From the NCBI GenBank assembly GCA_028753945.1, contig JAPNXP010000002.1, forward strand, positions 14,639,624-14,703,623: 64,000 nt of DNA, given 5' to 3'. This DNA comes from Hexactinellida sp. DTS-2022. Lineage: Eukaryota; Porifera; Hexactinellida. Made by a program: the position numbers and the translations under genes. Every line of letters starts with the position of its first letter. The first letter of the stretch is position 1. Below are positions 28,597 through 37,565 of this stretch, one piece after another. Below the pieces are notes generated by a model. That model made no database searches and was not told where the DNA came from. It worked only from the letters and a program-made list of their open reading frames with translations.

Positions 28597-29027
28597 TTAG
28601 AGACTTTAGGCCAATACACACTTCTTATATCAGGTACTTTATATAGAATCTTGGATACTAAATGGACTACTGGTTTGCATTGATTGATTGATTAACCACT
28701 ATTACTTTCTAAACCTTGTTAGTTTATAGTGTAATATTCTCTAATTGGGCAGCAATTATTCCAGACAGGGGTCTACTGTTCAGTAATATGGAAGTAATAT
28801 ATATGTAATATATATGCGTTTATAATTAGTACACTCGATACAAACTACAGTGACTCGTTAATATGAACTTTGTTCTAAATTTGTTATTATTATCCAGAAT
28901 CACTCGCATTTTTAATGGCTAGGTGATTAAACCTTGTATTTCTTAACCGTTATTTCTATTAGCGATAGTCTACTTTTGATATCTATTAGCGCACTAGTGT
29001 TCTATTCCTATAACGGCAGGGATAATA
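28597..29027. other. Intergenic region PRC1-HDAC6
   Basis: This contains the 3' flank of PRC1, a degraded family A element (28847-28975), and an acceptor-like 'ATAACGGCAG' ten bases before the HDAC6 ATG. Nothing else is recognised. Confidence 0.5.
28847..28975. mobile_element. Degraded pogo-like MITE (family A) upstream of HDAC6
   Basis: It starts TACAGTGACTCGTTAATATG and ends near 'TTAGCGATAGTCTA'. The middle keeps 'TTATCCAGAATCACT' and 'GGCTAGGTGATTAAAC', which align with the PRC1 intron 3 copy. It lies ~50 bp from the HDAC6 start and so is probably within the promoter or 5' UTR. Confidence 0.6.
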
Positions 29028-30725
29028 ATGGCCAGCGATCTAGCAGATCAGATCGGAGCTATGAGCATAGCCGGTAAGAAACGGGACACGGGACTGGTAT
29101 ACGACGAGTTTATGATGAAGCACGAGTGTCTCTCCGAGCACCCCGAGTGTCCTGTCCGCATAAAGCGCATATTCTCGGCGCTGGAGGGGGCGGGGCTGGC
29201 GGGCCGCTGTCAGAGGGTGCCGGCCCGCGCGGCGACCCGAGAGGAGCTCCTGACCGTCCATGCAGAGGAGTACCTGGACGCCATTAAGCGGACCCAGGGC
29301 CAGGCGGCCTCCGTGCTGACACAGGTGGAAGCCAGCTTCAACTCTGTGTTCCTCAACGCGCACACACACGAGTGCGCACTGCTCGCAGCCGGGGGCGTGG
29401 TGGAGCTCACGCGGCGAGTGTGGCAGGGGGAGCTGGCGAATGGGATGGCGGTTGTTCGGCCGCCTGGCCATCACGCGGAGCGAGACAAGGCGATGGGATT
29501 CTGTCTGTTCAATAACGTGGCAGTGGCAGCCGCGCTCGCTGTGAGCAAATGGGGCGCCAAGCGTGTGGTCATCCTAGACTGGGACGTGCACCACGGGAAC
29601 GGAACCCAGAACATGTTTGAGGGCAGTAAGGACGTTCTGTACATCAGTTTTCATCGGTACATGAACGGCTGCTTCTACCCTCCCGGCCAGACCGGCGGCT
29701 GCACCTACAGTGGGACAGGGGACGGGGCCGGATACAACGTGAATATTGGGTGGAACCACCACACCGTCACTGACGGTGACGTCATGGCTGCATTCCATTT
29801 CGTGATTCTGCCCGTGCTGTCGGAGTTCGGTCCGGATCTGGTTATAGTCTCCAGCGGGTTCGACGCCGCCATTGGGGACCCCCTGGGCAACTGCGCGCTC
29901 TCGCCGCAGCTGTTCGGCTGGATGACGCACATGCTACAGCTGTTCGCGGGCGGGAAGCTGGTCCTGGCGCTGGAGGGCGGATACAACCTCGAGAGCATCA
30001 GCGAGGCGGCTGTCCAGTGCGTCCGGTCTCTGCTGGGGGACCCCCTGCCCGCCCCTCCCCCGCTACAGCCCTGCTCAGAAGGAATGCAGGCTATCCACAA
30101 GACGCTTAACGCGCTCTCCCCCTTCTGGTTCAGTCTGGGCAGCCTCAAGTCCCACCTGTCGCTGCTCTCCGCCCCCAGCAGTCCCGACACGAGTCCGCAC
30201 TCGCCGCGAGTGGTGCAGCAGTCGCCGGTTAAGCCGCTGACCCGGTCGGCAGCCAAGGCGGCGGCCCAGGCCCGGCCCGAGGAGGCGGGGCTCCCCATGG
30301 GCACCATAGGCGTCATAGACTCCAGCTCCGACCCCCGCATGGAGGGGCTAGCGGCCGCCGCGCAGGCGCAGGGAGAGGAGAATGTGACTATGTACGCAGT
30401 GCAGCCGCTGCCCACCTGTCCACACGTGCGGGAAATAAGCAAACTTAACCCGGACGAGCTGGAAATCGATGCCAGCGCTAAGTGCGCGGTGTGCGAACAC
30501 TCGCCTGAGAACTGGCTGTGTCTGCACTGCTACAAGGTGCTCTGCAGTCGCTACGTGAATGCACACATGGTGGATCATTTCAATGAGACTAACCACTGTC
30601 TGACGCTCTCCTATTCAGATCTCTCTGTGTGGTGCTACGGCTGTGACAACTATATTAACTCCAGGAATGTAGATCTGCACCCCTACGTGTCACAGCTGCA
30701 TAAAGCCAAGTTTGGCAGCTTGTAG
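29028..30725 (+). CDS. HDAC6: HDAC6-type deacetylase with one catalytic domain and C-terminal ZnF-UBP
   Basis: The single-exon protein has 565 aa; human HDAC6 has 1215 aa and two catalytic domains. Residues ~20-340 are one class IIb HDAC domain that most resembles the second (CD2) domain of HDAC6: 'TGLVYDEFMMKHECL', active-site 'RPPGHHAERDKAMGFC', zinc ligands in 'LDWDVHHGNGTQ' and 'SSGFDAAIGDPLGN', then 'LALEGGYNLESISEAA'. Residues ~345-455 are a low-complexity Ser/Pro/Ala linker. Residues ~460-560 form a ZnF-UBP ubiquitin-binding finger ('CAVCEHSPENWLCLHCYKV', 'VNAHMVDHFNETNH', 'WCYGCDNYI'). HDAC6 removes acetyl groups from alpha-tubulin and links ubiquitin to aggresomes. All catalytic and finger ligands are present, so it is likely active. 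The next gene downstream is also a tubulin-modifying enzyme. Confidence 0.93.
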   Translation: MASDLADQIGAMSIAGKKRDTGLVYDEFMMKHECLSEHPECPVRIKRIFSALEGAGLAGRCQRVPARAATREELLTVHAEEYLDAIKRTQGQAASVLTQVEASFNSVFLNAHTHECALLAAGGVVELTRRVWQGELANGMAVVRPPGHHAERDKAMGFCLFNNVAVAAALAVSKWGAKRVVILDWDVHHGNGTQNMFEGSKDVLYISFHRYMNGCFYPPGQTGGCTYSGTGDGAGYNVNIGWNHHTVTDGDVMAAFHFVILPVLSEFGPDLVIVSSGFDAAIGDPLGNCALSPQLFGWMTHMLQLFAGGKLVLALEGGYNLESISEAAVQCVRSLLGDPLPAPPPLQPCSEGMQAIHKTLNALSPFWFSLGSLKSHLSLLSAPSSPDTSPHSPRVVQQSPVKPLTRSAAKAAAQARPEEAGLPMGTIGVIDSSSDPRMEGLAAAAQAQGEENVTMYAVQPLPTCPHVREISKLNPDELEIDASAKCAVCEHSPENWLCLHCYKVLCSRYVNAHMVDHFNETNHCLTLSYSDLSVWCYGCDNYINSRNVDLHPYVSQLHKAKFGSL

Positions 30726-31028
30726 AGCAGTGACTGTTAATTGGCATGTACATACATAGCGAATATCGTAGCTATAGTTAGAGTATAATGTTCATATTAT
30801 TGTAGCTAGCGAGAACCTATAGATCTGTATTGACTAGTTTGAATCAAAAGGTTATTTATTGAAAATGCAGAAATTATATGTCAATCCCTATTCCTTTTAA
30901 TTCAAGTAATGGGAACAAGCTGGTGTGGTAGTTAATTAATTAATTGATGCAAGCTATTTATGCTAAATGCTACTTATATTACCACTGCACTGTCTGTCCC
31001 ATAACCTCTTCCATACAGCGTATATACA

Positions 31029-34000
31029 ATGACGACACCCGATGCAAGTCTACAGAGTAACACGGCTACAGAAGTGGATTATAACAGTAAAGATACGAAT
31101 GAGATTGTTCCCCAGTCTGTGAGTAAAGGTGAGCATTGTACGACCTTATACTTAGTACATTTATTCAATTATTCAATTATATTTTAAGTGCTTACTTTTA
31201 CATCTTTTTTTGTCTAAAAACCCGGCTTCGCAAAGGTGCATTTTGATGTTAAAGGTATTTTCCGAAATCTCAATCATTTGCTTATTCGAACACCATTAAA
31301 AATTTCAAATTACATTCAGTGCAGAAAAAATAAATTAGAAAAGTTGTAACAAGATATACAGTTCATATATGTAGATTAATTCGATATTCTTATAACAATT
31401 GTGATATGTACTATAAACATAAATGTATTGCCTTCCCACAGACTCAGTGGTGTCGGACGCCGTTAGTCCCGTTAGTCTCTGCAGCGCTCTCAGCTGCACC
31501 GCCTCGGAGCTGCGACTCGAGACAGAGGAGATCGGGGAGACCGGGGAGAGCGAGAGGCGCCGACGCAGGAAGAAGAAGCTCGGCATTAACCTCGCCAACT
31601 GCAAGTACGACTCAGTGCATCGGGTCGCCCGTAGGTTCGGACTGAAGGAGATGGGCGATGAGGAGGACTGGGTTATATTCTGGACAGACGTGTCTGTGGC
31701 CATGGAGCGAGTCATGTCCCTCAAGCGCTACCAGAAGATAAACCACTTCCCAGGCATGATTGAGATATGCAGAAAGGACATGCTGGCTCGCAACATAACG
31801 CGCATGATGCGGCTCTTCCCCAAGGAGTACTACATAAGTCCGAAGAGCTGGTGTCTGCCCAGCGAATGGGCACAGCTGCACGACTATCTCAGAGGGAAGA
31901 AAGGGAACAAGTGCGTATATACACATCCCATTCAATAGTTGACTCTGTAAATATATTTATATTTATACATTCTAGATACCTTATCTTCAAACCCGAGGCC
32001 GGTTGCCAGGGGAAAGGAATCTTCATAACGAAGAATATAAAAGAGGTTAAGCCAACAGAGCGCTACATCTGCCAGGAATACATCCACAAGCCGCTTCTCA
32101 TCGACAACTATAAATTCGATCTCAGAATATACGTGCTTATCACCAGCTGCGACCCGCTCCGTGTGTTCACCTACTACGAGGGGCTGGGCAGGTTCTGCAC
32201 GCAGGAGTACCAGGACCCCACAGGACACAACCAGGAGGAGGTAGCCCCCCCCCCCCCGATCTATAGGGACAATGTCAAATGCATTCACTTAAAATCTATA
32301 ATATACTCTCGTTAATACGAACACGGATAAGAATAATTTTCAGTTTTGACGACAAGGTTAAATTTCCCTAGCCTATATACCGTAAATGCTTTCAAATGAC
32401 TCCGATTAATACGAAGAATATTCGCCCTCCCTGCTGTTTGTATTAACGAGAGTTTGGTATATTTTGTAGGTCTACATGCACTTAACAAATTACGCGATTA
32501 ACAAGCACAGTAAAGACTTCGTACAGGACGACATGTCCGGTAGCAAGAGACGGTTCGTGTCGGTTAACTCCTCCCTCCGAGAGGCGGGTCACGACGTGGA
32601 GCAGCTGTGGGCTGACATGGAGGACGTCATTATAAAAACATTAATTTCTATTCACCCGATACTCAAGCACAACTACAGGCGAGTCAGTCTGATATAACAC
32701 ATACGTATAGATTTGGCCTAATTAAGCGTAGAACCCGATAACCAGATGCTCTACTAAGCCGTCTAAGCGGAATCTACTGTATTTGTTATTTAATACAGGT
32801 AGTCGCGTAATAGCAATTCGTCTGATAGTAAATTTCAGGGTTTCATACAGGGGGTTGTAGGGGGGGCATTTGCCCCCCCCCCTGCTTCTTCAAGTGCCCC
32901 CCTAGAAAAACCACTTACACTACGAAGTTAAATTTATGCCCCCCTTAAGAACATACATATCCCAGAGTGCCCCCTTGAGAATTTACATAACCCAGATTGC
33001 CCTCCTTGTATGCAAATCCTGTATGAAACACTGGTAATGTTTGCTTAATTAATTAAAACCCCAAAAAGCATTTAATGTTAATTATGTAGTATCAGGGTTT
33101 CATTCAGGGGGGGGCGAGGGGGGGCATTTGCCCCCCCTTGGGATTTGAAAAAATATATTGAATCAATGATCAAAGCTGAAACCGCCCCCCCTCACATTCC
33201 CAAAACTCTACTTTGCCCCCCCCCCTTGCCTGAATGTCTGGATGAAACACTGAGTATGTTTCCTAAAATAGCAATATTCGCCTGTTAGCAAGATAATTTC
33301 GTGCAAAATGCGACTTGCTATTACTCGCCTCCACTGTACTTACTATGCTTGTGTGTAGATCCTGCTTCGCGCATCACAGTGTTACGAGCGCGTGTTTCGA
33401 GATTCTAGGGTTCGACATCCTAATCGACCGGAAGCTGAGACCGCTGCTGCTGGAGGTCAACCACTCCCCGAGTTTCCACACAGACGCGCCCATGGACAAA
33501 GACATCAAAGAGGGACTCCTCTTCGAGACCCTCAACCTGATAGACCTGGGCTCCTGCGACAAGCGCAAGTGTCAGGAGGAAGAGCGAAAGCGCGTGCAGG
33601 AGAGGCTGCTCGCGAAGAGACAGCCCAAGGACCGAAAGGAGGAGGAGACGGCGCAGGCTAACTACCTGGAGCATCTCGCTGCTCACGAGAAGAAGCACAC
33701 GCGCGGATTCAAACTCATCTACCCGAATGGAAACGAAGACAAGTACGCGAAGTTCTTTGAACAGAGCGCCTCTCTGTTCGGCGAGACTGCGGCGTCTCGC
33801 GCTCGCCAGGAGTGCGGCCGGAACCAGCGCGAGGAGATGGAGGCGAAGCAGAAGCAGCTGGATGAGTACAGACACGGGCCGGTCAAGAAGCCGCCCTCAT
33901 CCGCCCCCAAGGCCCCCAAGCCCGAGAGCCCCGGGCACGAGAAGACTGAGTCCAAACCCAAGTCTCTCTTCACGCTCTACGACAAGTACAAGAAGCCCCC

Positions 34001-34847
34001 CGCGGCCTCCGCCAGCTCGCAGCCGCCCTCCCTCCCCGAGTGCGAGCGGAGCAGCGGCCGTCCGCTCAGCATACCGGACGAGGAGGAGATGGAGCGCTTG
34101 TCTCTAATGCTGCAGCGAGACAATCTAGTCCGCAGCACTGGCATAGCGGAGCAGCTATACGGCCTCCTGGACGGGGTCAACAGTCCCCCGACTAACCAGC
34201 GGCCCCCTCCCCCCACCCAGCCCCTCCCCATAAACAGACCCATCGTGTACCTGGCTCAGAACAACCAGTACGTCCCCAAGATGCTGCCCAACCTGTTCAC
34301 ACTGGAGCAGGACTTGTCGAGGATATCGGGCCTCGCCAGCAGGGAAAAGCCGGCCATAGACTACTTTCCTAAGCTGAATAAGAAACGGCCGAGCAACTAC
34401 CGTGTCGGCTGCGATATTTCGCAAAACTTGGTACCTGATAACTCTGTTGATTACCGTAGCAACAGTGCTAGCCGCAAGAATTCGTTTGGTACGTGGCCAG
34501 TGAAGTCACAGAGCGATCAGAACATGGCTGTTCGATTTATTAAACAAGATTTCGTTCTCAATACACACTTAATCAGCGCCTGCAATCCGAACACTTTTGA
34601 GGCCCCAGAGCCGATCTCAGTCGTGGGGAGAGGGAGCAAAGGCTCCTCCTCCTCCCTGCAGCTGGTTTCCCAGTCCGCAGCCCTCTCCTACCGCCCCGAT
34701 CTCAGTGTGGTGTGTAGGAAGGCGGGTATCCCTATTGATAGCGTTAAGATGAACAGAACACAGCGAATACGTGAGGCCACAAACTCCATTAAGGTTAAGC
34801 AGCTTGTACTGCAGTCCCAGAGTCAGTCAAACCTATTCTTTCCCTGA
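31029..34847 (+). CDS. TTLL6: TTLL6/TTLL13-type tubulin polyglutamylase
   Basis: Five exons join in frame to ~843 aa: 31029-31128, 31442-31910, 31976-32240, 32470-32678, 33359-34847. TTLL6 elongates glutamate side chains on axonemal alpha-tubulin. The TTL ATP-grasp domain starts near residue 75 ('LGINLANCKYDSVHRVA') and includes 'NHFPGMIEICRKD', 'KPEAGCQGKGIFIT', 'LITSCDPLRVFTY', 'MHLTNYAINKHS' and the catalytic strand 'LLLEVNHSPSF'. The long tail is basic, then proline-rich and disordered. Intron 4 (32679-33358) must use a GC donor (AG|GCGAGT), since only this keeps the conserved 'KHNYR-SCFAHH' join in frame. Introns 3 and 4 contain MITEs. A strong acceptor-like 'CCTCTTCCATACAG' lies ten bases before the ATG, so a 5' UTR intron or trans-splicing is possible. 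Confidence 0.92.
32297..32461. mobile_element. pogo-like MITE (family A) in TTLL6 intron 3
   Basis: The left end has ATACTCTCGTTAATACGAAC; the right end, reversed, reads AAACTCTCGTTAATACAAAC. It fills intron 32241-32469 apart from ~55 bp on the left, and it stops eight bases before the 3' splice site. Confidence 0.75.
32836..33033. mobile_element. Family C G/C-run MITE, copy 1
   Basis: It starts CAGGGTTTCATACAGGGGG and ends CCTGTATGAAACACTG, an inverted pair. It contains paired poly-G and poly-C runs around 'GGGCATTTGCCCCCC'. Flanks GTAAATTT and GTAATGTT could be a decayed 8-bp duplication, suggesting hAT type; the class is uncertain. Confidence 0.65.
33093..33252. mobile_element. Family C G/C-run MITE, copy 2
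   Basis: It starts CAGGGTTTCATTCAGGGGG and ends CTGGATGAAACACTG, with the same layout as copy 1, 59 bp away and in the same orientation. AGTAT occurs on both sides, but the flanks do not show a clear 8-bp duplication. Confidence 0.65.
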
Positions 34848-37565
34848 CAGTACACATCAGATAACAGGTACAGATTCTAACTGATAATAAGCGGCCGAGT
34901 GTGCTTACTTTCAATTGCCATAATATGACGCATGCTGGCTATGCTGCCTATAATATTTTTATTGTAATGCAATCGGGAACTCACTGGAACACTCCTGATG
35001 CCTGTACATGTGTAATCTATTAATATTCATGCAATATACTAAACCGTTATTAACAGGTTTCATTGGTACTATGTCTTTATCGGCAAATCTACGTTATTTA
35101 TAGATATAAATATGATATGAGGCAGCATTAGCAGCATATAATTTGGTGTTTCTCAAATTTTCACTATAAGGCATATTTTATTATTTTTGACAGGTTATTG
35201 CACATCATAGAAACTATTGCATGCAACTAGGTATTATAGCACAATGTTGTATGAAATTTATTGCTTGTTAATTAAATTATCCATAGTTTATATTATTTAC
35301 CTTTGAGTACTATATTAGACGAGTCCTTCGGTCTCGGTCGCGTTGCGACAGATCGGTGCTACGCATCTCAAGTTAACGGCCGCAATGCGGCCTTACTCCT
35401 CACTAAACCTACTAAGTGATAATTATATTTTTTAATTGGTTTAGTATTTTTTAATTGACATGACACTGTTCTGCACCAATGATTAGTTACTTCAACTTAA
35501 GTTAAACACTCTAAAGTCTAGAAATGTTTCGGTGAAACTGAAAGATATTCGGATTCAATTGAAACAGAAAGTGAAAGTTGGGTCAAATCTATTTATACCT
35601 TTAACCCCAAGTCACGTTGGAGTTTTACGTAATAATTTAATAAGATAAATTTGTACTGTAACTTTTGTATTTAAATAGGGAATGTTCTAGAACTTTTATG
35701 GTACATTAATTAGTTAGTAATTAATTCATTAATACTTGACATTATTTCTTAAGATTAATTAGTTCGGGTAACTTTGGTATGTTACGATTTTAGGAGATAG
35801 ATTTGATCTGTTAGCTTTGGAATTTAGAATCGAGACTGTCATGGTAGCTCCTTTTCTCAAAAAGCAACTATAATATACATTGACTCAAGGATTATAAATT
35901 TATAAACGCGAAATTCGTGTTCAGCATACTTGTTTACTTATAATACCCGTTGAAAGCTAGGTTGATTTTGAATTTTCATTTATTTGTTTACCTATTTTGT
36001 GTAAACAACAACAATAAATATTCATATTAGAAATAAGTAAATGCGAAATTTGAAATCAGCATACTTGTTTACCCCTTATAACATTTGTTTACCAATTATA
36101 ACATTTAAAAGTTAGTTTATATTTCATATACGTATATATGCGGTTTCTATTCCCCCATCACTTTAAGTTTAATACAATCCGGACAGGGTTCTCGCTAGGC
36201 CTCTATCAAAATGTACATGCCCTTCTTGAAAGCTATTGTACCCTTTATTCACATGTTGTGAGTGGGCATGTACCCTTTGAGTCAATATTATTATTTGAAG
36301 GTTTCATTAAATCATTGACATTAAGTATTATCTCACTCTCATGTACCCTTACAACGAAAAATCCTGGCGAGAACCCTGAATCCGGACAAACAAACAAACA
36401 CACAAACACACAACAATCGAGATTTAATAATATAGATAATTAGATGCTAATTTGGAGTATTTACTCACTTGTGAATCCATTTTAATAACGGGAGCTCTGA
36501 TTTGTTTGATAACAAGAAACCATTTTCACTATTCTGCGAATGATCGAATTAGAAGTTATTTAGAACATGCTGATTAGTGCCATGTTATCTCTCATTTGTT
36601 CTGAAATTCCCAAAAGGAAGTCTTAACTATACATTATCAAAATGTCCCATATTCAGTTATTATTGGCTTTTCCTTACTATGCTATTCACCATATTTGCTT
36701 ACTAATACAGGAATCAATTTGATTATTACAAAATAATATTTTTACGTGTACTGCAGTCGCATTTAACGATCTCCCAATCTAATCTATCTGGGTTCTGATA
36801 ATGTCAAGCTTAGTAGGGAATTAAATTTATTCTTGACACAATTCCTTGAGTTGTATTGTCCGTTACTATATATATATCAGATTACAATTATATTATTATA
36901 GAGTGGAATACCTTTGTATGGCTGCTAGACAACACACAGATACATTACATACCTAAGCACCAAATCCATCCCCCAACATACCTAAGCACCAAATCCATCG
37001 CCGAACTATATTTTGATTCTACCTGTTACAATTTGTTATACGTACGTACAGTCATAATTTTCTTGATTCGACTAATAAAAGACTAGTCTTAGTATACACG
37101 TATATGCTATTGGTTTACTACTTTATGACTGCTGTAAATTAGGAATTACCTAAGAATTAGGAAGTGAAAATATTAACATATTTTTCTCCAAGCTGATTCT
37201 GATAATCAATTCCATTTAAGATACGAGTTGTTTTGACCAGACTAGACCAGCATTAAATCATTGTTTATTTGAACAGTTTTCCTATGTGTGGGTTTATATT
37301 TATTCTAAACAATCCCAATCTATATACTTTTCATAGCCACTTAGTAAAATCCTATTATGGTTGCTAATTTGTCTCGTTTAGTTAATTCTACCAGTCAGCA
37401 TCAACTTTCTTAAACTTTTGGTACTTTGATTGTTTACTATTTTCGATCAAATATCTAAACACTGCTCTGATAATTGCCCTTAATTGACATTCGAAACTAA
37501 TAAGATACTTTTATTAATTGGAGTGGCGCAATTGGAATATCAATTAATTACCGGTTTCTATTAGC
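34848..37565. other. 2.7-kb intergenic region TTLL6 to FMR1-like gene
   Basis: It is AT-rich with no credible coding frame. Near 35325-35400 is a unit 'CTTCGGTCTCGGTCGC' also present near 57915. Bases ~35880-36437 are a minus-strand copy of the Helitron-like family, with an unrelated ~190-bp piece inserted between 'AATACAATCCGGACA' at 36172 and the repeated 'AATCCGGACAAACAAAC' at 36380. The rest shows nothing recognisable. Confidence 0.5.
35880..36437 (-). repeat. Dispersed repeat, Helitron-like (copy 3), with internal insertion
   Basis: On the minus strand it starts at ~36437 with 'ATCTATATTATTAAATCTCG' and 'ATTGTTGTGTG', then 'GTTTGTTTGTCCGGATT'. 'AATCCGG' occurs twice (36176 and 36380), bracketing ~200 bp of foreign sequence that has the motif 'GGGTTCTCGCTAGG' at one end and 'CCTGGCGAGAACCCT' at the other, i.e. 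an inverted-repeat insertion. Confidence 0.5.

Larger units (their letters stand above)
32794..33338. mobile_element. Family B MITE in TTLL6 intron 4, split by two family C elements
   Basis: The ends read TACAGGTAGTCGCGTAATAG and, reversed from the right, TACAGTGGAGGCGAGTAATA. The reversed right part shares 'AGTCGCATTTTGCAC' with the intact element at 43640-43811. The middle is interrupted at 32836-33033 and 33093-33252, and the inner B sequence ('AGCATTTAATGTTAATT') survives between the two insertions. Confidence 0.75.

Noticed and set aside
31129-31441. Possible family A element in TTLL6 intron 1
   Set aside because: No terminal repeat pair could be found. The only shared stretch ('CCCGGCTTCGCAAAGG') is a short match to ~48650.
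24162-32469. Regular AT-rich spacers with similar repeated sequence resembling a CRISPR array
   Set aside because: The repeats are ~170-190-bp inverted-repeat elements spread over introns, not short regular direct repeats with unique spacers, and the DNA is eukaryotic.
36138-36443. 101-codon frame in the TTLL6-FMR1 intergenic region
   Set aside because: It spans a dispersed repeat and its internal insertion. The residue composition is that of translated AT-rich repeat DNA.
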